Positions 1-8,920 of a stretch of DNA of 64,000 bases are shown one piece after another. The stretch is from Fibrobacter sp. GTDB lineage: Bacteria; Fibrobacterota; Fibrobacteria; Fibrobacterales; Fibrobacteraceae. Position 1 is the first letter of the stretch, and every line of letters starts with the position of its first letter. The translations under genes and the position numbers were made by a program. Below the pieces are notes generated by a model, which was not told the origin of the DNA, did no database searches, and saw nothing but the letters and a program-made list of their open reading frames with translations. The stretch spans positions 1-64,000 of the forward strand of contig JAKSIE010000001.1 of assembly GCA_024398995.1 (NCBI GenBank), read 5' to 3'.

Positions 1-83
1 CTAAATTTCTAAAAAGATGTCTTTGGTGACAAAAAATCTCCAAAAAGTTTGCTGCACATTCTAAATAGTTACATTTGAGAATC

Positions 84-758
84 ATGCCCTCCAATCTGCA
101 GTCAAGAATCCTTCATCTGCCGGCGTCGACACCTAGCGATACAAGCCCGCTGAGTGCCGATGTATACGCCATCCGTGGCGAGACCGTCTGGTGGATTTTT
201 GATGTGGGAGCCAGTGATGAGACGGCGGATTTTATTAATAACTTGCCTTGCGATGGCGTAGCGCCGGGTACCGCCCCTCTCAAGAAAAATATCATCATTT
301 CCCATTTCCATCGGGACCATTTCTTCAACCTTTCGCGGGTTCATTTTGACAATCTCTTTGTTGGACGCGAAACTTTCCGCCATTGTGATGAAAGCATTCG
401 CGCCCGCAGAGGCACTCAGGTTGTTGAGTCGCCCCTGCAGTTTGAAGACGGTTTGCAAATTCGCATAGAGCCGATCCCCAGCAGTCACGCCAAAGGGTCA
501 TTGATACTTACTGTAGGCGACGCAATTGCCTTCCTGGGAGATTCCACCTACCCGACGGTAAACCACCGCGGTCCCGATTTTTACAACGTGCAGCTGCTTT
601 ACCAGCAGATCCAATTCCTGCGAGCCTGCCCGACGCAGTTCTACTACATGAGCCATCGCCGCTTTGTCCCGCGGGAAAAGGAATCTGTCCTGCAGATTCT
701 TGAAAGCTATTACAGCAAGCGCCAACCCAATAAAAATCAGATTGAAGTAGAATTGTAG
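84..758 (+). CDS. Small MBL-fold metal-dependent hydrolase
   Basis: Likely a cytoplasmic metallo-beta-lactamase-fold hydrolase; substrate unknown. The metal-binding signature HFHRDH lies at residues 74-79 (H74, H76, D78, H79), followed by a later His (PSSHAKG) and the Asp of FLGDSTYP, as expected for the two-metal site. The protein has 224 residues and no signal peptide. I start at the ATG at 84; a TTG at 75 is also in frame but there is no clear ribosome site for either. The family includes glyoxalase II, RNases and lactonases, and nothing here separates them. It stands alone, 58 bp upstream of the transporter gene. Confidence 0.75.
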   Translation: MPSNLQSRILHLPASTPSDTSPLSADVYAIRGETVWWIFDVGASDETADFINNLPCDGVAPGTAPLKKNIIISHFHRDHFFNLSRVHFDNLFVGRETFRHCDESIRARRGTQVVESPLQFEDGLQIRIEPIPSSHAKGSLILTVGDAIAFLGDSTYPTVNHRGPDFYNVQLLYQQIQFLRACPTQFYYMSHRRFVPREKESVLQILESYYSKRQPNKNQIEVEL

Positions 759-816
759 CTGCTTGCGGTGAAACCGATTTTTATTTCTCGTAACATTTGT
801 TTTCTATATTTGGGCC

Positions 817-1821
817 ATGCTTAAAGTAATTAGGGCGGTGACCCGTTTTCTTTCCACCTATACGTCTCTTTTTGTAATCGCCTGCGCGGTGGTTGCCTTC
901 TTTGCTCCTGTCACTTTCGCCTGGGTTCGCGGCAATGTATCTTCCGTGATTCTCGGAATCATCATGCTGTCCATGGGCTTGACCCTTCGCATTGAAGATT
1001 TCAAGAACTTGGCGAAGCGCCCGCTGGATATTTGTGCTGGCGCCTTGGCTCAGTACACCATCATGCCGCTGGTTGCCCTGTGCCTTACGAAAGTTTTCGG
1101 ACTGGATCCGTATCTCGCTGTAGGTATCATTCTGGTGGGCTGCTGCCCCGGCGGCGTCTCCAGCAATGTGATGAGTTATCTTGCCAAGGGAGACGTGGCC
1201 TTCTCTGTGGGCATGACAATCGTCAGCACCTTGCTTGCGCCGATTGTTACCCCGTTTTTGGTATTGTGGCTTGCAGATACCAGCATCAACGTGAATGCGG
1301 TGGGAATGTTCCTGCAGATTCTCTATGTGACTGTGGGGCCTGTGACCGCAGGGTTCTTGATGAATCATTTCTTCGGCTATCGCAATGGCTTCAATGAAAT
1401 TCAGGCGAATATGCCCTCGGTAAGTGTCATCGGCCTTGGACTGATTGTAGGTAGCGTTGTGGTGACGGTGCGGCCGCATCTGCTGAACAATGGCGTAAGC
1501 CTATTGTTCCTGGTGCTTGCCGTGGTGTTCTGCCACAATGCGCTTGGCTACGTGCTGGGCTATAGTGTAGGACGCGCCCTGAAGTTTACCACGGCAAAGA
1601 AACGCACCATCGCCATCGAAGTTGGCGTGCAGAATGCGGGCATGGCAACGGTACTTGCGGCAGCCTTCTTTGCCAATCCCGAGAATATCGCTGCAAATCC
1701 CAACGCCGCTCTGTGTGTGGTTCCCTGTGCCATCAGCTGCGCCTACCATTCCATAAGCGGTACCATTCTTGCTGGCATCTTCGCCAAGCTGGACCAGAAG
1801 AAAAAATTCCGCGGCGTATAA
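817..1821 (+). CDS. Bile acid:sodium symporter (BASS) family transporter
   Basis: A 334-residue inner-membrane protein with about nine to ten hydrophobic segments, matching the usual BASS length. The motif GCCPGGVSSNVMSY (about residues 108-121) is the conserved PGG-S-N region that forms part of the sodium and substrate crossover in this family. Another conserved region, EVGVQNAGMATVLA, sits near residue 270. Members carry bile acids, pantoate, 2-oxoacids or other organic anions with sodium. The substrate cannot be read from sequence. The ATG at 817 gives the N-terminus expected for the family. The gene ends at a strong hairpin shared with the convergent GH43 gene. Confidence 0.85.
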   Translation: MLKVIRAVTRFLSTYTSLFVIACAVVAFFAPVTFAWVRGNVSSVILGIIMLSMGLTLRIEDFKNLAKRPLDICAGALAQYTIMPLVALCLTKVFGLDPYLAVGIILVGCCPGGVSSNVMSYLAKGDVAFSVGMTIVSTLLAPIVTPFLVLWLADTSINVNAVGMFLQILYVTVGPVTAGFLMNHFFGYRNGFNEIQANMPSVSVIGLGLIVGSVVVTVRPHLLNNGVSLLFLVLAVVFCHNALGYVLGYSVGRALKFTTAKKRTIAIEVGVQNAGMATVLAAAFFANPENIAANPNAALCVVPCAISCAYHSISGTILAGIFAKLDQKKKFRGV

Positions 1822-1832
1822 CTAAAAACAAA

Positions 1833-1866
1833 TCCCGCGGCAGTTTTGCCACGGGACTTGTTTGGT
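1833..1866. terminator. Bidirectional rho-independent terminator
   Basis: A 10-bp stem TCCCGCGGCA / TGCCACGGGA with one G-U pair and a GTTT loop (1833-1856) is followed by a T-rich run. It lies between the transporter gene and the convergent GH43 operon, so it probably serves both. Confidence 0.7.
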
Positions 1867-1881
1867 TTTGTGAGTAGGCTT

Positions 1882-2121
1882 TTACTTGTTGCTGATTTTC
1901 ATCATCATTTTTCCGCTGCGTACCAGAAGTACGCCTGGTCGGAAATTACTCATTTGAATTTGGTTTCCGGTTCCCTTCTTGATGACGGTTCCGTTTAAAT
2001 CAAGAACAGCCCAGCTGTTGGAAGTTCCCAGGTAGACGGTGCGTGTGGCGTCATCGTATTTGAAATCCGCGTCGTTCCAAGCGCCGTTCCAAGCTCCATT
2101 CCTAGACACCCGCACCACCAT
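1882..2121 (-). pseudogene. Detached C-terminal sorting tail of the adjacent GH43 gene
   Basis: This frame encodes about 75 residues (NGAWNGAWNDADF ... SGKMMMKISNK) with the look of the C-terminal sorting-like domain carried by other secreted proteins here, including LDLNGTVIKKG and a final KISNK. It overlaps the 3' end of the GH43 frame (2102-3616) by 20 bases but is in a different frame. An intact gene would run 1882-3616 and encode about 577 residues. A single-base indel near 2102-2121, just before a 12-bp imperfect tandem duplication (NGAW twice), explains the break. It could be a real mutation or a sequencing or assembly error. No ribosome site supports independent translation. Confidence 0.7.
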
Positions 2122-3616
2122 AAACGATGGCTTCGGTGATGTTGGAATCTACATCAGTATTTTCGCTGTTGGAGGAGCTTGGTGCCTCACTAGAAGAAGA
2201 AACTGCGGGCTTTTCGCTGGAGCTGGAAACCTCGGGAGCAACAGAACTGCTGGAAAGTTCCGGAGCCTTGGCCTTTACCATCTTGATTTTCTGGTTGTCT
2301 GCGCCGGTGCGAACCCAGGTAATCACAGGCATGCCCACGTCCTTGGAAACGTTCAGCACGTCGCCCACGAAGTCGCTTTCGTAATCGCCGTAAAGGTAAT
2401 AGCCTTTTGCCTCGGATGCATTTTCAATGCGAATTTCACAAGGCGTCTTGGAAGTTTTAACCGTATCCAGCAAGGTGGCAGAGGGGCAGTAGTAATTGCC
2501 GGTGCCGACGTTTTGCAAGGAATAATGACGGCGGTTCTTGTCGTTGTGGGTTACTTTCCAGTACTGGTTGCGATCGTTTTCGTTTGTGGTCTGCTGCACC
2601 ACGATTCCGTTTGCATCTGCAAAGCTTAAGTTGCTGTGGCTTGCTGTCAAGCGGAATTCACCGTTCTGTACGATGGCGTTATTCACCTTGTCTACGCCGG
2701 CAGTGGTGCGCTTGATCTTCTGGATTTTTGCATCCTGGTCGTAATACAAGTAGTCGATGTTCACAGACCTACGGTAAGTCCAGCCGCCGGGAGCTGTGGC
2801 GCCGTGATACATAAAGTACCAGTGTCCCAGATAGCGGAAGATGGCCTGATGGTTGGTCTCGGAATTTTCCATCTTGTCGTTGATGGTTCCCATCTGCGTC
2901 CAGGGACCGTTCATGCTCTTGGCCATGGAATAGTTGATGGTAGAAGGATAGCCGGAAGCGTAACTGAAGTAATAGTTGCCGCGGTACTTGTGGACCCAGG
3001 GAGCTTCGAAGAAGTCCTTAATCTTAACGTCCTCGGGTGTGCCCGCAAGTTCGATCATGTTTTCCTTCAGTTTTACACGGCGGCCTGCGTTCCAGGAACC
3101 CCAATACATCCAGATATCGTTGCCATCGTAGAAAATAGCGGGGTCGATGTTCAAGGCTACGTCATTGGGAGTGTTGTCCGTAATCAGTGCCTTGCCGATT
3201 GCATCCTTCCAGGGACCAGACGGATGGTCCGCCACGGCAACGCCAATGGCAAATCCTTCGTCCTGCTTGATGGTGGCGTGATGCACAGCAACGTACCAGT
3301 AGTATTTTCCGTTACGGAATTCGCAATGACCGGCAAAGGCGTTTCCCGAAGCCCATGAGAACGTGCGCCAAGAGAGAACAGCGCCGTAGTCGTGGTAGTT
3401 CTGCATGTCGTCGGTTACGAGAACATGCCAGTCGTTCATCAGGAAAAATTTGTTGTTGTTGCCCTGGGGGCCCTGTTCGTCGTGTCCTGCGAAGATGAAC
3501 AAGCTGTCGTTATGTACAAGAGCCGCCGCATCTGCAGAATAGAACGCCGTTGTTAGAGGATTCGCTGCCATGGCTGCGGTGACAGCCCCAGCGAAGAATA
3601 ATTTACCCAAACCCAT
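2102..3616 (-). CDS. Secreted GH43 glycosidase with ricin-like module; tail lost by frameshift
   Basis: A secreted beta-xylosidase or alpha-L-arabinofuranosidase-type GH43 enzyme. A signal peptide spans about residues 1-18. The five-bladed propeller catalytic domain follows, with the three acidic residues placed as in the family: D29 (YSADAAALV, general base), D158 (NIDPAIFYDG, pKa modulator) and E204 (FFEAPWVHK, general acid). Residues about 320-450 (NQYWKVTH, YSLQNVGTGNYY) resemble a ricin-type beta-trefoil binding module, then a SSSS linker. The frame stops after ITEAIVYGGAGV, and the sorting tail continues in another frame (1882-2121), so this form may be secreted poorly or not anchored. 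It lies 14 bp after the other GH43 gene, with AAAGGGAT before the ATG. Substrate specificity is not certain. Confidence 0.8.
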   Translation of the reverse strand: MGLGKLFFAGAVTAAMAANPLTTAFYSADAAALVHNDSLFIFAGHDEQGPQGNNNKFFLMNDWHVLVTDDMQNYHDYGAVLSWRTFSWASGNAFAGHCEFRNGKYYWYVAVHHATIKQDEGFAIGVAVADHPSGPWKDAIGKALITDNTPNDVALNIDPAIFYDGNDIWMYWGSWNAGRRVKLKENMIELAGTPEDVKIKDFFEAPWVHKYRGNYYFSYASGYPSTINYSMAKSMNGPWTQMGTINDKMENSETNHQAIFRYLGHWYFMYHGATAPGGWTYRRSVNIDYLYYDQDAKIQKIKRTTAGVDKVNNAIVQNGEFRLTASHSNLSFADANGIVVQQTTNENDRNQYWKVTHNDKNRRHYSLQNVGTGNYYCPSATLLDTVKTSKTPCEIRIENASEAKGYYLYGDYESDFVGDVLNVSKDVGMPVITWVRTGADNQKIKMVKAKAPELSSSSVAPEVSSSSEKPAVSSSSEAPSSSNSENTDVDSNITEAIVYGGAGV

Positions 3617-3630
3617 TTTTTATCCCTTTT

Positions 3631-5727
3631 TTAACGCTTCATCACCCTAAAGATGAAGTTTCCTTGTGGCAGATTTTCAATCGTTATCTCGGACTGCAAG
3701 CCCACGGTTTTGCGAGTTACAACCTGGCCTATAGAATTCAGAACGTAGAGATTGTAGTTGCCGACCTTGTCGAAACGTACTGTGTAGTTGTTGCCGTTAC
3801 GAACGACGGAGTAACCTAGCTTTGCAACTGCCACAGGAGCAAGCGCTGCGGTTTCTGTGCTGCTGCTGGATTCAGCCGGAGCGATGCTGGAACTAGATAT
3901 TTCCTGCTTTGCGGAGCTGCTGGAAACTGTAGGTGCGTCACTTCCAAATTTAATATTGCCCACCAGAACTTCGCCACTGTTGCCGGCTGCAGTCAGGTAG
4001 AAGTCCTTCACGCCCTTGAGCTTTGTGGTTGCAGAGCAGGAGACTTCGGTCCAGGTGCCGGTGCCGCAAGTAGAAGGAATGGTGCACTTGGAAAGTTCGG
4101 TGCCGCTCTTGGAACCATCGCGGATACTCAAGGTACCGCCGCTGCACTGCTGGAGCTGAACCTTCACATCGGTGCTCTTGATGGAGTCGGTCACCACGTT
4201 TTCGAAGATGGCGTAACCGCCAGCCTTGATGGCGAACTGATCCTTGTCGGTGAGGCGAACCTTGATACCGTTATCAAAACCGTTAGCCGGAATGGTATCA
4301 CGAATCACGCGGAGGAAGTCGATACGGTCCAGTTCTGCATAGTTCTGGTCCGGTTCCACTTCGATGAAGTTACCGCCACGCTTAAGAGTGGTAGGAATCA
4401 TGGCCACGGAACTTTCAGGGAACTTGCCCCACGCACCAGTCTTTGGAAGCTTTACTGTCTGGGACTTTCCGTTGACAGTCACCTTATGGGTGGCATCTGC
4501 GTCGCCGCCGTTAGCATAACGATAACGCATGATGTAGTCGCCAGCCTGCATGATGTTCATGGGCAGGCGAATCTTACTACCCTTGGTGTTGATGTAGCCA
4601 ACGTACTCGCCGTTGGAAGCGTCGTTTGTATAGTTGAAAGTGATATCACCAGAAACAGCGCGGGTCATGGCGCCATGTTCAGCTTCGGCGCTCAGGTAAC
4701 GGCCCAGGAAGGGCTGACCCATTTCCGGCCAGTTGTCATCGGTAAACACAACGTCACGAATGTGAATATGGTTGTATTTATCGCCAGTCAGGTCGTAGTA
4801 ATGATGAACGAAGCGAATGCGGTTCAAGTCCTTGAAGGCTTCGCCACCACCGGGGCCAACGTAACGGCTGTAGCGCTGCATCAAGATGGTGCCACCGCCA
4901 TCGTTCAGTTTCTTGCCGCTACGGTCGTAGTAAGTGCCGTTCACCTTGTCGGCGCGACCCATGGCGGTCTTGTAGGTAGTCTGCTCGATTTCGTCGCCCT
5001 GCTTGCAGCAAACGTCCCAAGCGGTAAACAGGAAGTACTTACCATCGTGTTCAATGAGGCTCGGACCTTCGATGCCACTTCCGTTGCGTGTAGCAATCTG
5101 GTAGTTGGTTTTGTCGTCGGCAGCCTGTTTGCCGGTATTGGGGTCAAGCTTCACAAGACGAATGCCACCCCTATTCCAGGAACCGTAAGTCATCCAGTAT
5201 TCGCCATTGGCAGTCTGCACCACGTCAGCGTCGATGGCATTATAGTTGTTGTCGTTGGTGGTACGAACAATTTCGCCCTGGTCAGCCCAGCCTGCAGAAG
5301 GATTGTCGAAATCCAGTTTGGAGTTTGTAGCCAAACCAATTGCAGAAGTTCTCTGGCCAAACACGGAACCGCAATAGAAAATGCCGTACTTGTTGCCCAT
5401 TCTGAACAAATCCGGAGCCCAGATGCCGTCGTGTTTACCGCCCACGGCCTGGTGCAACCAGCTGTCCCAATTAGGCTTGTCGCTAAGGGCGCGGCCCTTG
5501 CTTGCCCACTTGACCATGTCTTCGGATGTAGACATGGCCAAATTGTTGTTGGTGGACATCAGAATGTAACCGTTTTCATCACGGAACATGGTAGGATCGT
5601 GCCCACCCTGACGATTATCCTTGGCGTACCAGTCGGCAGCCATAACACTCTGGCCGGCCATGACCATGGCTACGAACGCAGCAGAAAAAATCCCAAGCCC
5701 TTTACGGCTGGTTAACCCAAATCCCAT
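3631..5727 (-). CDS. Secreted GH43 arabinanase-like enzyme with CBM6-type modules and sorting tail
   Basis: A secreted GH43 enzyme, best guess an arabinan endo-1,5-alpha-L-arabinanase or related arabinofuranosidase. Signal peptide: residues 1-31 (ends SVMAADW). Catalytic residues are D44 (GGHDPTMF), D166 (NAIDADVV) and E220 (GSGIEGPSL); WAPD near 103 is typical of the family. Residues about 335-475 form a CBM6/35-like module (LSAEAEHGAM ... LDRIDFLRV), and a second CBM6-like module ends near 600 (DFYLTAAGNSGEV). SSSS linkers and a C-terminal sorting-like tail (YNLYVLNSIGQVV ... NFIFRVMKR) follow. The ATG at 5727 sits 5 bases after AAAGGAG; the in-frame GTG at 5733 lies inside that site, so I reject it. 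It is first in an operon with the downstream GH43 gene. Confidence 0.85.
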   Translation of the reverse strand: MGFGLTSRKGLGIFSAAFVAMVMAGQSVMAADWYAKDNRQGGHDPTMFRDENGYILMSTNNNLAMSTSEDMVKWASKGRALSDKPNWDSWLHQAVGGKHDGIWAPDLFRMGNKYGIFYCGSVFGQRTSAIGLATNSKLDFDNPSAGWADQGEIVRTTNDNNYNAIDADVVQTANGEYWMTYGSWNRGGIRLVKLDPNTGKQAADDKTNYQIATRNGSGIEGPSLIEHDGKYFLFTAWDVCCKQGDEIEQTTYKTAMGRADKVNGTYYDRSGKKLNDGGGTILMQRYSRYVGPGGGEAFKDLNRIRFVHHYYDLTGDKYNHIHIRDVVFTDDNWPEMGQPFLGRYLSAEAEHGAMTRAVSGDITFNYTNDASNGEYVGYINTKGSKIRLPMNIMQAGDYIMRYRYANGGDADATHKVTVNGKSQTVKLPKTGAWGKFPESSVAMIPTTLKRGGNFIEVEPDQNYAELDRIDFLRVIRDTIPANGFDNGIKVRLTDKDQFAIKAGGYAIFENVVTDSIKSTDVKVQLQQCSGGTLSIRDGSKSGTELSKCTIPSTCGTGTWTEVSCSATTKLKGVKDFYLTAAGNSGEVLVGNIKFGSDAPTVSSSSAKQEISSSSIAPAESSSSTETAALAPVAVAKLGYSVVRNGNNYTVRFDKVGNYNLYVLNSIGQVVTRKTVGLQSEITIENLPQGNFIFRVMKR

Positions 5728-5755
5728 AAACACTCCTTTTTTAGGATAACTGAAA

Positions 5756-5855
5756 TCTACACAAAAACGAATAAAAAGTCAACAATTTTGCTTAAATATG
5801 TCTACAAATTTAAAAACATTTACGTTATTTGTTAATAAAAAAGTCTACATTTTGG
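5756..5855. promoter_or_regulatory. Repeated TCTACA elements in the GH43/GH30 divergent promoter
   Basis: The 257-bp region between the divergent GH43 and GH30 genes carries TCTACA at 5756-5761, 5801-5806 and 5844-5849, spaced 45 and 43 bp (about four helical turns). Two copies sit in a longer shared context, AAAAAGTCAACAATTTTG near 5774 and AAAAAAGTCTACATTTTG near 5838. The sequence is very AT-rich, and a TATATTA-like box lies near 5868. A shared operator controlling both sides is an inference. Confidence 0.35.
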
Positions 5856-5984
5856 GTATAGAAGCTATATTAGATACGTATAGTTCGCAGTCGTAAAGGT
5901 CCACATTTGACGTTCAACAAATAAAGGGATATATTTTATCTGTGCCTGGGATGGGTTTGGGTCTCTGGCATAAAAGGAGTAGAA

Positions 5985-8018
5985 ATGCCGAGTTTTTTCA
6001 AGGCAAATATGGGGGCTTGCAAAAAGCTATTGATTGGTGTTGCTGCCCTTGCGGTTTTTTCTGCCAATAGTCAGGCAGCTACCACTGTAGTGGTGGATCC
6101 TGCAAAAAAATATCAGGTTTTTGAAGGGTGGGGCACCAGTCTTTGCTGGTGGGCCATTAAGGTAGGCGCCTGGAGCGAGGCCAATCGCGACAAGCTTTTG
6201 AATGACATCGCAGACACGGTCAACGGTCTGGGTTACAACATTTTCCGCTATAATATTGGTGGCGGCGACCAGCCGGGTCATAACCATTTGACCAAGGGCG
6301 ACGGCGCTGCTGCCGTTTCTGGCTATAAGCCCACAGAAAAAGGCGACTACAACTGGAACGCAGACCCGGGCCAGCGTGCTGTAGCTTTGACTTTAGCTAA
6401 AATGGTGAAAGATCCCATCTTTGAAGCTTTCAGCAATTCCCCGCCTTGGTGGATGACCAACAGCGGTTGCGTTGCCGGCGGCAAGGATGGTGCAGATAAC
6501 TTAAAGTCCGACTACTTCGACGACTTTGCGGACTACCTTTCCGAGGTGGCTAAACATTTTAAGGAAGAGTGGGGAATCACCTTCCGTACCGTGGAACCCT
6601 TCAACGAACCCAGCGCAGGCTGGTGGGCCTCGGGCAAGGATCAAGAAGGTTGCGGCTTTAAGAACAACCAATCCAAGATGATTATTGAACTGGGCAAGGC
6701 TCTGACAAGAAAAGGTCTGTTCCCGGAAACTTCTGTTAGCGCAGCCGACGAATCCAATATCGGTGACGCCCTTAAGCAGTGGAATGGCTACAGCGATGAG
6801 GCTCGTTCCTACATGTTCCAGGTGAATACTCATAGCTACTCAGGTTACGATTCCCGTGCCGCCTTGTACAAGTCCGTCTTTGGTGCCAACAAGAAAATCT
6901 GGCAGTCCGAAACGGGCCCGCTCCATCGTGGTAACAGCTCGACGGATATTACCTTCTGGATGGCCGATGTGATCATGGGCGACCTTCGCGATATGAAGGC
7001 CAACGCTTGGGTGGACTGGCAGATTGGCGACCCTGCGGAGAACTGGCGCACCTTTGCTCTGGACCATTCCAGACAAGCTTATTCCCGCGGCCCCCGCTTT
7101 TACATGCACGCAGCCTTCAGTCGATTTATTCGTCCGGGGTCCCGCATTATTGACAGCGACAACAAGAATACTCTGGCCGCCATCCGTCCCGACGGCTCCC
7201 TGGTTCTTATTGTAATGAACAGCGGCTCTTCTGCCGTGGACTACAGCTTTGACTTGAGCGGATTTGCCGCAGTAGGCGCAAAGGCCGAAATTCATCGTTT
7301 CTCCCTTCTTGCAAACTTAAAGCAAATTTCTGATATTTCTCTCAGCGGAAAGACCTTGGTACTGTCCGCCCCGGCTTACACCATTACAACTATGGTGATT
7401 CCTGGAATTAAGGACAACAGTGTGTGCGCTCCCTCCGACATTGTGCCATACGTAAAGGTTCACGATGGTGGCTGGAATGAAACTACTGAAGTTGCTCCTC
7501 AAAAGGGAGATTCCATCGTCATTGGCCCTCACCCTTACGATGGTGGCCGCTGGATCTGGAATGGCCCCAAGGACTTCTATCAGGTAGGCCGCGAAATCCG
7601 CTTCAAGAATCTTGACGGTACATACAGCGGCGTCTACACAGGTACCTACACCAACGCCGTCGGTTGCGAAAGCACCGTAGACATCAAGGTCATCGTCGAC
7701 GATCCGGAACATCCTTATGTTGAACCTGTAATTCCTCCGGAAGATACCATTCCTGCGGATTCCAGCCAGTCTATTTTCGCAGCTCCCGTTCTTGGAATTT
7801 CTGTGGTAAAGTCCGGCGATAATTTGAACATTTCTGCTCCTCGTCAGCAGATGAACGTGGTCGTATACGATATGCAGGGCGTGCCTGTGATGAATCATAG
7901 AATCAATGGTGGCCAGGCATCGGTTTCTATATCTGCTTTGCCACAAGGCAGGTATGTGGTTCAGGTGACCAACAATTCCAGAAAGACTCTTTTCCAAAGA
8001 TTGTTTACGGTCCAGTAA
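5985..8018 (+). CDS. Secreted GH30 enzyme, probable endo-beta-1,6-galactanase
   Basis: A secreted retaining GH30 glycosidase, likely acting on beta-1,6-galactan side chains of arabinogalactan. A signal peptide covers about residues 1-32. The (beta/alpha)8 domain has the acid/base E208 (VEPFNEPSAGWW) and nucleophile E309 (IWQSETGPLH). The block EAFSNSPPWWMTNSG (148-161) is characteristic of the GH30_5-like galactanase group. A beta-sandwich follows to about residue 475. Next comes an Ig/PKD-like module (GRWIWNGPKDFYQVGREI ... GTYTNAVGC), then a sorting-like tail (VVVYDMQGVPV ... LFTVQ). The ATG at 5985 follows AAAAGGAG by 6 bases. It is divergent from two GH43 genes, consistent with joint attack on branched arabinan or arabinogalactan. 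Subfamily assignment is by eye. Confidence 0.82.
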   Translation: MPSFFKANMGACKKLLIGVAALAVFSANSQAATTVVVDPAKKYQVFEGWGTSLCWWAIKVGAWSEANRDKLLNDIADTVNGLGYNIFRYNIGGGDQPGHNHLTKGDGAAAVSGYKPTEKGDYNWNADPGQRAVALTLAKMVKDPIFEAFSNSPPWWMTNSGCVAGGKDGADNLKSDYFDDFADYLSEVAKHFKEEWGITFRTVEPFNEPSAGWWASGKDQEGCGFKNNQSKMIIELGKALTRKGLFPETSVSAADESNIGDALKQWNGYSDEARSYMFQVNTHSYSGYDSRAALYKSVFGANKKIWQSETGPLHRGNSSTDITFWMADVIMGDLRDMKANAWVDWQIGDPAENWRTFALDHSRQAYSRGPRFYMHAAFSRFIRPGSRIIDSDNKNTLAAIRPDGSLVLIVMNSGSSAVDYSFDLSGFAAVGAKAEIHRFSLLANLKQISDISLSGKTLVLSAPAYTITTMVIPGIKDNSVCAPSDIVPYVKVHDGGWNETTEVAPQKGDSIVIGPHPYDGGRWIWNGPKDFYQVGREIRFKNLDGTYSGVYTGTYTNAVGCESTVDIKVIVDDPEHPYVEPVIPPEDTIPADSSQSIFAAPVLGISVVKSGDNLNISAPRQQMNVVVYDMQGVPVMNHRINGGQASVSISALPQGRYVVQVTNNSRKTLFQRLFTVQ

Positions 8019-8094
8019 TTGCTAACAAGGTAAATAATCTTTTATATAACTTTGCTTCGTATGCTGGGGGCTTTTTACTAAATTGCTCCCTACT

Positions 8095-8847
8095 ATGAAG
8101 GAAGGAATAACAAAGAAACTCGTACTTTTTATCGCGTTTTTGACCTTGGCCTGCCTTGTCAAGGACTGGGTTGATTTTGCTCGTTGCGGCGCTGTTGACC
8201 AGTGCCTTCAGGATATGGGCGGTTTTCAGAACTACGCCAAGTTCACCATTTCATTTTTGCTGACGGCTCTTGCCTTTGTGGTGAGCAGTTCTTCTGCAAA
8301 CGCTCAGGATAGATGCTGGCTTCGATGCGCCTTTATCTCCTCCTTGATGGCGGATTTCTGCTTTAGACTTATTCCCATGCTGTCGTTTGAGCTGCCTGTG
8401 GGCAATTCCATTCTAGGCATTGGATTCTTTATGTTCTTCCAGTCGGCATTGACTGTTAGGCATTCCCGCGTTAGCGATAAGGACTCCCATTTCCCCAAGG
8501 CCATGATTATTCCTATTGTGGTCTTGGTGGTTGCTGCTGTTCTTTATGCCATGGGTCTTGTTCCTCAGCTGGTCTTTGTGGTTGGATCCTATGCAGCATT
8601 CCTGATTACGTCTCTGTGTGTCGCTTGCAAGGCAACTTCCAATCCCTATTTCTCCCAGGCCAAGGCCAAACTTATTAAGAATGGCATGATCGTGTTCTTT
8701 ATAGGCGATGCTTTGGTGGGCCTTGCCCTTGCTACTGGCGAAGACCATTCCCTGATGGAAACTGTAGCAGCCATTGCGAATAACCTGATTTGGATCGTCT
8801 ATGTTCCGGCTCAGCTGATGCTGATTCGAAGCTGCAAGGAAAATTAA
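8095..8847 (+). CDS. YhhN/TMEM86-like multipass membrane protein
   Basis: A 250-residue inner-membrane protein with about seven to eight hydrophobic helices. The C-terminal block GMIVFFIGDALVGLALA ... IWIVYVPAQLMLI resembles the conserved FxxSD-L ... Y--AQ region of the YhhN family (bacterial lysoplasmalogenase-like). An upstream segment, FISSLMADFCFRL, matches the first acidic helix of that family. The vertebrate relatives hydrolyse lysoplasmalogen; the bacterial role is poorly known. I use the ATG at 8095; a TTG at 8083 is also in frame and neither has a strong ribosome site. It is monocistronic, with a good terminator 40 bp downstream. Confidence 0.55.
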   Translation: MKEGITKKLVLFIAFLTLACLVKDWVDFARCGAVDQCLQDMGGFQNYAKFTISFLLTALAFVVSSSSANAQDRCWLRCAFISSLMADFCFRLIPMLSFELPVGNSILGIGFFMFFQSALTVRHSRVSDKDSHFPKAMIIPIVVLVVAAVLYAMGLVPQLVFVVGSYAAFLITSLCVACKATSNPYFSQAKAKLIKNGMIVFFIGDALVGLALATGEDHSLMETVAAIANNLIWIVYVPAQLMLIRSCKEN

Positions 8848-8889
8848 AGTACGATATTGCGGTTGTCCGCGAGATCAAGAATAAAAAAA

Positions 8890-8920
8890 GGTAGCGAATC
8901 AGATCGCTACCTTTTTATTT
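8890..8920 (+). terminator. Rho-independent terminator
   Basis: A perfect 8-bp stem GGTAGCGA / TCGCTACC with a 6-base loop (8890-8911) is followed by TTTTTATTT. It ends the YhhN-like gene. Confidence 0.85.

Noticed and set aside
2090-2130. Programmed ribosomal frameshift in the GH43 gene
   Set aside because: No slippery heptamer or downstream stem-loop is visible at the overlap. An indel mutation or sequence error explains it more simply.
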